Positions 1 through 5,804 of a stretch of DNA of 6,303 nucleotides are shown here, piece after piece. This stretch comes from IDS-8 sp050738315 (GTDB lineage: Bacteria; Pseudomonadota; Gammaproteobacteria; Steroidobacterales; Woeseiaceae). The DNA is taken from positions 1-6,303 of the forward strand of contig JBOHZD010000064.1 of the NCBI GenBank assembly GCA_050738315.1. Direction: 5' to 3'. The position numbers and the translations under genes are program-made. The stretch's first letter is position 1. Each line of letters begins with the position of its first letter. The notes under the pieces were generated by a model. The model ran no database searches and was not told the origin of the DNA. It worked only from the letters and a program-made list of their open reading frames with translations.

Positions 1-1
1 G

Positions 2-322
2 GTCCTGACCGCCGTCGCTCTCCTCGTCATCGCGCACATGGTGGGCGGCATTCAGGTGAGCGGCTTCGGCACAGCGCTGATCGGCGCCCTGATCCTGGGC
101 CTGGTGAACGGCTTCGTGCGGCCCGTCATGATTCTGCTGACCTTGCCGCTCACGATCGTGACGCTGGGCCTGTTCCTGTTCGTCGTCAATGCGCTCATGT
201 TCTGGCTGGTCGCAGCGCTTGTTCCAGGCTTCCAGATCAGTGGATTCGGGGCGGCGCTGCTCGGCAGCCTGCTGCTGACCGTCCTCAATATCCTGATCGA
301 CCGGCTGGCAACGAAGGACTGA
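2..322 (+). CDS. Phage holin family (superfamily IV) small membrane protein, 5'-truncated by window edge
   Basis: The frame is open from base 2 to the TGA at 320-322 (106 residues visible), so the true start lies before the window; the ATG at 38 is internal and should not be taken as the start. The product is almost wholly hydrophobic, with about three to four membrane segments and a short charged tail ending in ATKD. Hallmarks of the family (Pfam Phage_holin_4_2 type, recognised from memory) are the NGFVRPV and LTLPLTIVTLGLF stretches, NALMFWLVAALVPGF, and two copies of a G-x-Q-x-SGFG-x-AL motif at 47-109 and 227-289. Despite the family name, most members are chromosomal proteins of unknown function in the inner membrane, and nothing nearby suggests phage lysis. 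It converges on the patatin gene with a 107-bp gap. Family assignment is firm; function is unknown. Confidence 0.85.
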   Translation, partial: VLTAVALLVIAHMVGGIQVSGFGTALIGALILGLVNGFVRPVMILLTLPLTIVTLGLFLFVVNALMFWLVAALVPGFQISGFGAALLGSLLLTVLNILIDRLATKD

Positions 323-429
323 GCTTGCCGCCTTCGTGCCAGCCCATTGCCAGGGTGAGGATCGAGCTGAACGCTGCGAACAGCGGCAGCTTCGGGCACG
401 CGAACGGCGAGGAGCTGCCCTGGTAAGCG

Positions 430-3321
430 CTACTCGCGTGCCGCGGCTTCCTCTTCGAGGTTCTTTTCCACCTGCTGCACGAAATCGGCCAGGGATTCGA
501 AACTCCGGCCGCCACTCGCCTGCCCCAGCAGGTGGAAGCCGAGCGCGCGATAACTTTCGAATTGCGATTCGTCGAACCACTGGTCCGTGGTCGGCTCGTG
601 CGGAAACATCGGCTGGCTCGCGGCGTAGCTGTAGACATCGTAGGGAACCGGCGCACCGACCCGCAAAGTCGGCTTGATGTAGACGAGCTTGCCGTCGAGA
701 GCGTCCTCGCCATCGACTTTGCCATAACAGATATCCGCCACCGCACAGTACATGCCCGCCTGCTTCTCGGAGCGCGGCAGTATGCGGATCGCGCGCTTGA
801 ATACGATCGGGATGCCGAGGTCGATGCGAATCTTGCGGATTGCGTTGCCCAGGTCCTCGAACGCAAACTTGTCGTCCTGGCCGGCATCGCTCGCCAGTAT
901 ATAGTGATTGCGCCTCAGCACGGCTTCGTAAAGCCCGAGGTTGTCGAAGTGCCCGCCGTCGGAGAGGCTCACGTAGCGGCCGGTATTGGTGGTGAGGCCG
1001 AACATCTCGGCGAGGAGCGGCCACACCGCCTGTCTCGGCCCCGGCTGGTTGCAGGTCTTGTCCCCGTAGCGGTTGGTGTTGCCGAGCCAGGCGCCGAGCC
1101 GCATGTTGAACATGCTGAGCAAAAACCCGAGCACGGGCGATGAGCAGTAGCCCATGTTCGGGTTCGCCGCCGCCCCCGAAATGCTCACCGCCGTGCCGAC
1201 GCTGATGCCGCTGGGACCGCCATACTCCGCAGAGCGGCGATACCCTTCATGGAAATTGCCGCAGAAGAACGGCGTCATCGAGAAGGACTCCGCCTTGCGC
1301 TGCTGCCACGCGAGCTTGTCGCCGCCTCGCACGAGATTGAGCGTAACGTTGATGATCGGGAGCGGCCGTTCTGCATCCTTGTGCCAGAGATCGTGCAGCA
1401 GCAGATTGTCCTCGAGCGCGAAGCCCGTGAACGGATCCGGACTGCGCTCGGGGTTCGATGCGCCGAGGTAGGCTCGCACCAGACGATTGCGATACAAGCC
1501 GTGCAGGGAGAAGCGGTTGACGTTGACGAACAATCCCGCGAGCAGCGCAAGCAGGCACAATGCAGGCGGGACCGCGAGAAAGAGCAGTGCCTTTTCCAGC
1601 GGCAGGTCGTGCTCTCCTTCCACCCTGACATCGAATGCGCCAGGCGTCCGGATGACCAGCTCGCCGAGCCAGATCGTCACCCAGCCGACCACGACGATGA
1701 TAGAGATCGCAAAGAGCGGGGCCGCCGCAGCCAGCACGAGCCTGCGAACGCCGGTAATCCCGCCGTCCGGATGATCAGTCGCAGGGGTTTTCGGACCGCC
1801 CCCGATGAGTGCCGCCACGAAACCGGACGCGCCGCCCAAAGCCGTTACCGCGCCCTTCAACCATCCTGCAACATTCTCGTGTTCGGACCATTCGAGCACG
1901 TAGCCGCCCAGGAAGCAGATGGAAGTAACGCCCACCCAGCCGACCGCAATGAACAAGACCCAACCGGACAGGCGCGCCCACCATTCCCGGTCGGCTTCAT
2001 CGGCGAGCGCCGCGTGTCTTTGCCCTTCGTCCACGCCGGCGAAGGCGATGAAAAGTGTCCGCGCCAGCAGATAAAGCAACAGCAACAGCGGCATGGCGAA
2101 GATCACGTACAGCACAGGGCGGCCGTACAGGGGTGCCAGCCACCAGTTCACCATGCCGACCAGCAGCGCGGCGGCGATTGCGCCGGACGCAATCAGCGCG
2201 ATGAGCTCCCGCCACGATCCCCTGCGCCATGCCTGTGCATTGAGAGCGACCTCTTCGGACGCGGGAGCCGCGGGCGCGGCGGCCCGCTCCGCGCGTTCGG
2301 CGCCGGCAGCGGTCGAGAGCACGGTGCGCAATTCCGCGATCAGCCAGCCTATGACCGGAATGAGGATGCACCAGAGGACTGCGAATGCGACCAGCGGCAT
2401 CAGCGCCCGCGTCTGGCCGGTGAGTTCGAGCCACGGCGGCCGCAGCTCGATGGCGGCCCAGGACAAGGCCGCCGATGCGAGATAGACCGGGAACACGCAG
2501 GTCCAGAGAAACAGCTGTTGCGACGTGTCCGGTTTCTTCGTGAATCGCCGGCGCCAGTAGACCGAGACACTGGCATAGAGCTCGATCACGAGCGCCGCAA
2601 CCAGCAGAAAGTGCGACCACGGCTCGCCCAGCCCCTCGCTTTTGACGAAAAGCAGGAAGAGCAGGGGAAGTGCGATCACGCCCGCGAGCAATGGAACGAT
2701 CACGAGCCAGTTCAGGATCAGGTTACGCACCACGATCGCGGCGGCTGTCCAGGTGTCGCCCGAAAACAGCCCGAGCCGCGGCGTCAGGTAGTTGCTGTAT
2801 TCGCGCAGCCGGTCGATCGGCTTGGCCTCCGGCGCGAGGGGATTGCGCTGCTGCGGGTCGGGAGAGGCGAGTTCGTCGAGCACTGCCGCGCTGCTCGAAC
2901 GGCGCATCCAGGTTCGGAGCCAACTGGCAATGTAGCCGCCGCCGGAAACGCTCGACAAGTAATCGAACTTGCCGAGCAGGCGGTGTTGCGCCAGGCACTG
3001 CACAACCCCGAGGTTGAAGGTGGCGCTGCGAATGCCACCTCCGGAGAGGCACAACGCGGACAGAGGGCCTGTTCCGCCCCGCGCCGCCGGCTTACCTGCC
3101 CCCGCGTCCTGCTTGGCGCTGGCGTGGATGCCCTGGAACAGCGCCCGAAGATTTTTCGCGCGGCCGGTCACTCCGGCCGGATCGTCGGGCGATGCAGTAT
3201 AGGCCTCGGCCTTGAAGTCCTTCAGCCAGTGCGGCCTGAGCTTCTGCACCTCGTGCAGCAGTACCTGGTTGAGCGTGGCGGGTGGGGTCGGGGCGGAATC
3301 GTGCAACGCGGGCTTTCGCAT
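430..3321 (-). CDS. Large multi-pass membrane patatin-like phospholipase
   Basis: Predicted 963-residue hydrolase of the patatin/cPLA2 type, which cleaves acyl esters of lipids with a Ser-Asp dyad. Numbering from the ATG at 3321: the oxyanion-hole loop LSGGGIRSATFNLGV is at about 92-106; the nucleophile elbow SVSGGGY is at 124-130 with Ser126 as presumed nucleophile (the first Gly of the usual GxSxG is Ser here); the second catalytic element SDGGHFDNLGLYE is at 787-799 with Asp788. Between them lie about nine or ten hydrophobic segments (roughly 200-226, 235-254, 270-290, 306-330, 374-396, 402-429, 452-476, perhaps 489-508, 526-552, 577-600) and an Ala/Pro/Glu-rich loop near 338-358. There is no signal peptide; the tail is acidic (EEEAAARE). 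A GTG at 3363 would add 14 residues, but the ATG is preceded by GAGGAG with 7-nt spacing and the GTG has no such site. The gene is divergent from the hydrolase. Substrate and topology are not known; a lipid ester hydrolase at the inner membrane is the inference. Confidence 0.88.
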   Translation of the reverse strand: MRKPALHDSAPTPPATLNQVLLHEVQKLRPHWLKDFKAEAYTASPDDPAGVTGRAKNLRALFQGIHASAKQDAGAGKPAARGGTGPLSALCLSGGGIRSATFNLGVVQCLAQHRLLGKFDYLSSVSGGGYIASWLRTWMRRSSSAAVLDELASPDPQQRNPLAPEAKPIDRLREYSNYLTPRLGLFSGDTWTAAAIVVRNLILNWLVIVPLLAGVIALPLLFLLFVKSEGLGEPWSHFLLVAALVIELYASVSVYWRRRFTKKPDTSQQLFLWTCVFPVYLASAALSWAAIELRPPWLELTGQTRALMPLVAFAVLWCILIPVIGWLIAELRTVLSTAAGAERAERAAAPAAPASEEVALNAQAWRRGSWRELIALIASGAIAAALLVGMVNWWLAPLYGRPVLYVIFAMPLLLLLYLLARTLFIAFAGVDEGQRHAALADEADREWWARLSGWVLFIAVGWVGVTSICFLGGYVLEWSEHENVAGWLKGAVTALGGASGFVAALIGGGPKTPATDHPDGGITGVRRLVLAAAAPLFAISIIVVVGWVTIWLGELVIRTPGAFDVRVEGEHDLPLEKALLFLAVPPALCLLALLAGLFVNVNRFSLHGLYRNRLVRAYLGASNPERSPDPFTGFALEDNLLLHDLWHKDAERPLPIINVTLNLVRGGDKLAWQQRKAESFSMTPFFCGNFHEGYRRSAEYGGPSGISVGTAVSISGAAANPNMGYCSSPVLGFLLSMFNMRLGAWLGNTNRYGDKTCNQPGPRQAVWPLLAEMFGLTTNTGRYVSLSDGGHFDNLGLYEAVLRRNHYILASDAGQDDKFAFEDLGNAIRKIRIDLGIPIVFKRAIRILPRSEKQAGMYCAVADICYGKVDGEDALDGKLVYIKPTLRVGAPVPYDVYSYAASQPMFPHEPTTDQWFDESQFESYRALGFHLLGQASGGRSFESLADFVQQVEKNLEEEAAARE

Positions 3322-3328
3322 TGGGCTG

Positions 3329-3334
3329 CTCCTC
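3329..3334 (-). promoter_or_regulatory. Ribosome binding site deciding the patatin start
   Basis: On the minus strand this reads GAGGAG, seven bases before the ATG at 3321-3319. The alternative in-frame GTG at 3363-3361 has only a TCACAGG-like context with no proper Shine-Dalgarno spacing. This favours the 963-residue form over a 977-residue form. Confidence 0.7.
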
Positions 3335-3341
3335 GATCCGG

Positions 3342-3356
3342 CGTCGCCTGGCGACG
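3342..3356. promoter_or_regulatory. Perfect palindrome in divergent intergenic region, candidate operator
   Basis: The sequence CGTCGCC-T-GGCGACG is a perfect 7-1-7 inverted repeat. It lies in the 80-bp gap between the divergent patatin (ATG at 3321) and hydrolase (ATG at 3402) genes, about 20 bp upstream of the patatin start and 45 bp upstream of the hydrolase start. The position suits a shared operator; it could also fold as a short hairpin in the patatin leader. No regulator gene is in the window, so the binding protein is unknown. In GC-rich DNA a short GC palindrome may also occur by chance. Confidence 0.35.
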
Positions 3357-3386
3357 GGTTCACCCTGTGAGTGTGGGCGAGCGATC

Positions 3387-3392
3387 TATACT
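3387..3392 (+). promoter_or_regulatory. Possible -10 box of the hydrolase promoter
   Basis: TATACT matches five of six bases of the sigma-70 -10 consensus and sits in the only AT-richer patch of the intergenic region. The -35 is poor (CTGTGA at 3365-3370 with a 16-bp spacer is the best-placed hexamer). A start of transcription about seven bases downstream would fall at roughly 3398-3400, almost on the ATG at 3402, so the transcript could be leaderless. The overlapping minus-strand hexamers TATAGA (3390-3385) and TAGAAT (3402-3397) could equally serve the patatin gene. Confidence 0.3.
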
Positions 3393-3401
3393 ACGCATTC
3401 T

Positions 3402-4265
3402 ATGCCGAAACCCCGACCCGACCGTACGGTAAAAATCGCGGGCGTCGATATTCATTTCCATGCTGCGCTGCGAGGCGACGTCGACACGACGCTCGTCATG
3501 GTTCACGGCTTCGGCGCCTGTCTTGAATCCTGGCACGACGTATACCCTGCGCTGGCGCAACAGTTCTCCGTCGTCCGGCTCGACTTGAAAGGTTCCGGGT
3601 TCTCGGCGAAACCGCGCGATGAAGCCTACGCATTGCGTGACCAGGCCGGCATTCTGCTGGATTTTTTAGAGACGCTCCGCCTGGAAAAGATCGTGTTGAT
3701 CGGGCATTCGATGGGGGGAGGCGTTTCCCTGCTCGCCTGTCTTCGCAACCTCGACACGCAAGCCGGCGTCGATATCGCCGGCCTGGTGCTCATCGACAGC
3801 GCAGGATACCCGCAGCCGCTGCCCTTGTTCGTCACTGCGCTGCGCAATCCCTTCACCCGGCCGATTGCGCAGCTGTTGCCCGCCGGGCTCAAGGTGAGGC
3901 TGGTTCTCGAAAAAGCGTTCGAGGTCAAGTCACAGATAACGCCGGAGCGGATCGAGCGTTATGCATTCTTTCTGCGGCTGCCGGGAGCGAACTTCGCACT
4001 CGCCCGAACCGCGGAGTTCATCCTGCCGCCCGACCTGGATGCCATCACCGCACGGTATCCGGAGATCGAGGTGCCTGCCCTCATCATCTGGGGCGAGAAG
4101 GATCGCGTCGTGCCGTTGGAAAACGCCCACCGCTTTTGCGCCGCCCTCCCTGCGTCGCAATTGCTGGTTCTGCCGGATACGGGGCACGTGCCGCACGAGG
4201 AACGGCCGCAGCCGGTCATCGACGCGCTCACCAGGTTCGTCCGATCGATTTCAATCCCGAACTGA
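3402..4265 (+). CDS. Alpha/beta hydrolase fold protein
   Basis: Predicted 287-residue esterase/lipase-like hydrolase. All parts of the canonical alpha/beta hydrolase fold are visible: oxyanion-hole motif HGFG at 35-38, DLKGSGFSAKP at 61-71 (the usual D-x-x-G-x-G-x-S loop), nucleophile elbow GHSMGG at 101-106 with Ser103, the acid in GEKDRVVP with Asp234, and the base in DTGHVPHEERP with His262. A lid-like helical region lies at about 145-210. The length is normal for the family. I chose the ATG at 3402 because homologous-looking sequence begins just after it and the open frame upstream (back to 3282) overlaps the patatin gene and is Arg-rich without family character. No clear Shine-Dalgarno site precedes it. 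There is no signal peptide, so it is probably cytoplasmic. Its last 15 bp overlap the tail of the convergent ligase. Substrate is not determinable; an ester, lipid or haloalkane-type substrate would fit the fold, and an acyl-ester role is inferred only from neighbours. Confidence 0.9.
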   Translation: MPKPRPDRTVKIAGVDIHFHAALRGDVDTTLVMVHGFGACLESWHDVYPALAQQFSVVRLDLKGSGFSAKPRDEAYALRDQAGILLDFLETLRLEKIVLIGHSMGGGVSLLACLRNLDTQAGVDIAGLVLIDSAGYPQPLPLFVTALRNPFTRPIAQLLPAGLKVRLVLEKAFEVKSQITPERIERYAFFLRLPGANFALARTAEFILPPDLDAITARYPEIEVPALIIWGEKDRVVPLENAHRFCAALPASQLLVLPDTGHVPHEERPQPVIDALTRFVRSISIPN

Positions 4266-5804
4266 CCCGAGTGGGGAGAGCGCCAGACCCGGACTGGAGG
4301 TCTGGCGCTCCACACCGGGATGCGCCGAAATTACATCTTCCAATTCGCTGGGATAAACGTTGAATCCGGACACGAGAATCATGTCCTTTTTTCGATCCAG
4401 CAAGCGCACGTAACCGTCGGCAAGCATCTCCGCGATATCACCGGTACGCAGCCAACCATCTGCCGACAGGACACTCACCGTTTCCTCGGGCTGCTGCCAG
4501 TAGCCGCGCATGACCTGCGGCCCGCGCACCCATAATTCACCGGCCTCGCCATGCTCGACCGGTTGGTCCGCCTCGTCCCGGATGCTCACGTCGGTCGATG
4601 GCACCGGCAATCCGACACAGCCGTTATACGAAGGCAGGTCCAGCGGGTTGACGCAGACGATGGGTGATGCTTCGGTCAAACCGTAGCCTTCGACCAACGT
4701 CGAACCTGTAACGGTTTTCCAGCGGCTGGCGACGGATTCCTGGAGCGCAGCTCCGCCGGCCAGGGAAATCTTCAGGGAGGAGAAGTCGACATCGGAAAAG
4801 CCCGGCATACGCAACAGACCGTTGAACAATGTGTTGACGCCCGTAATCGCTGTAAATCGTATTTTGCGCAGTGTGCATACAAGGCCTTTCAGATCGCGCG
4901 GGTTGGTGATCAGATGATTCAGTCCGCCGATGTTCATAAAGGTAAAGCAGTTAGCGGTCAACGCAAATATGTGATAGAGCGGCAGCGCCGTGACAATGGT
5001 TTCGTCGATGTCATCGAGATGCGGGCGCAGCCATGCAGTGGATTGCTCGATGTTGGCCACCATGTTTCGGTGCGTCAGCATTGCACCTTTGGCCAACCCG
5101 GTTGTACCCCCCGTGTACTGCAAAAACGCCAGGTCCGCGGGACGGATATCCACGGGGGCGAAGCGCTGCCGGCTGCCGGCATCCAATGCTTGCCGGAACG
5201 GAATTGCCGCCGGTAGCTGGAATTCCGGAACCAACCTCTTCACGTACTTCACCACGGTATTCATCAAGGTGGCCTTCGGAAACCCGAGCAGGTCACCTAA
5301 CCGCGTGACGATGACGTGGTCAACGTCGGTGTGCGCGATACATTCGGCGAGTACATGAGCAAACTGATCGAGCACGACAATGGTGCGCACACCCGCGTCG
5401 CTGAGTTGATGAGCCAGTTCACGCGGCGTGTATAGCGGATTGGTATTGACGACAACCAACCCGGCCCGTAGCGCGCCGAAGAGCGCGATCGGGTACTGAA
5501 GCACGTTCGGCAGCATGATGGCGAGGCGCTCGCCCTTGGCGAGGGAGAGCGTATTCTGCAGAAAGGCCGCAAAGGACAGGCTGTGGCGATCGATGTCCCG
5601 GTAACGGAGCGTCGTGCCGAAATTGCAGAATGCCGGTTGACTGGCGTACCGACGCACGGTGTATTCGAAAAACGTGGCGAGCGAACGATGAACATCCGGG
5701 TCAATTTCCGCAGGAACACCGCGTGGGTAGCTTTTCAGCCAGATCTTCCCTGGTTGATTCTCGTCCGTGAGCAACTCTGCAAATGGGCGCTCAGCGACGT
5801 ACAT
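4251..5804 (-). CDS. fadD: FadD-type long-chain fatty acid-CoA ligase, C-terminally truncated
   Basis: An AMP-forming acyl-CoA ligase that activates long-chain fatty acids with ATP and CoA. Visible in order across 517 residues: FadD-like N-terminus (KSYPRGVPAEID at 25-36), P-loop YTGGTTGLAKG at 230-240, LPLYHIFALT at 274-283, GYGLTEASP at 373-381, the TGD motif at 454-456, and the FACS signature DGWLRTGDIAEML through DRKKDMILVSGFNVYP (449-485). Family similarity ends at HPGVE (495-499). The last 18 residues are translated from the palindrome and the hydrolase end. Full-length FadD is about 560 residues (E. coli 561), so about 60 residues are lost, including the region with the catalytic lysine near the GK-x-x-R motif. 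The hydrolase gene fills the downstream DNA, so no remnant of the tail is seen. The ATG at 5804 has GCAGG six bases upstream, within fadL. The gene may be inactive or impaired (possible pseudogene), or retain only partial function. Confidence 0.88.
   Translation of the reverse strand: MYVAERPFAELLTDENQPGKIWLKSYPRGVPAEIDPDVHRSLATFFEYTVRRYASQPAFCNFGTTLRYRDIDRHSLSFAAFLQNTLSLAKGERLAIMLPNVLQYPIALFGALRAGLVVVNTNPLYTPRELAHQLSDAGVRTIVVLDQFAHVLAECIAHTDVDHVIVTRLGDLLGFPKATLMNTVVKYVKRLVPEFQLPAAIPFRQALDAGSRQRFAPVDIRPADLAFLQYTGGTTGLAKGAMLTHRNMVANIEQSTAWLRPHLDDIDETIVTALPLYHIFALTANCFTFMNIGGLNHLITNPRDLKGLVCTLRKIRFTAITGVNTLFNGLLRMPGFSDVDFSSLKISLAGGAALQESVASRWKTVTGSTLVEGYGLTEASPIVCVNPLDLPSYNGCVGLPVPSTDVSIRDEADQPVEHGEAGELWVRGPQVMRGYWQQPEETVSVLSADGWLRTGDIAEMLADGYVRLLDRKKDMILVSGFNVYPSELEDVISAHPGVERQTSSPGLALSPLGSVRD
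4278..4310. repeat. Perfect 12-bp inverted repeat, REP/MITE-like element
   Basis: The arms are GAGCGCCAGACC (4278-4289) and GGTCTGGCGCTC (4299-4310), separated by the nine-base loop CGGACTGGA. Partly matching GTGGGG and CCACACC flanks extend it imperfectly. There is no T-run after the stem on either strand, so it is a poor intrinsic terminator. The GC-rich stem and position between convergent genes are typical of repetitive extragenic palindromes. It is also translated as the foreign tail of the ligase, whose family similarity stops at its right edge. Confidence 0.75.

Noticed and set aside
2..322. The holin-family gene as evidence of a prophage
   Set aside because: The family is common on ordinary chromosomes, and no endolysin, integrase or structural phage gene is near.
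385..419. Inverted repeat GGCAGCT / AGCTGCC in the gap between convergent genes, as a terminator
   Set aside because: Only seven base pairs with a 21-base loop and no T-run on either strand; likely chance in GC-rich DNA.
285..887. A 200-codon minus-strand open frame covering the gap and the patatin 3' end
   Set aside because: Ser/Arg/Thr-rich shadow of the patatin gene in another frame; no family character or binding site.
3282..3401. A longer hydrolase start giving 40 extra N-terminal residues
   Set aside because: The extension overlaps the divergent patatin gene and control region and looks like random Arg-rich translation.
3421..3430. Ten-base palindrome ACCGTACGGT near the start of the hydrolase gene
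   Set aside because: Short, inside coding sequence, and expected by chance at this frequency; no partner site seen.
1249..3432. A 727-codon open frame on the plus strand, antisense to the patatin gene
   Set aside because: It is rich in Arg, Gln, Glu, His and Pro with no recognisable domain, as expected for the antisense frame of a GC-rich gene; the minus-strand frame has clear catalytic motifs and a good binding site.
4278..4310. The perfect inverted repeat as a bidirectional intrinsic terminator
   Set aside because: No U-tract follows on either strand, and it is translated within the ligase; a REP-like repeat fits better, though it might still affect mRNA stability.
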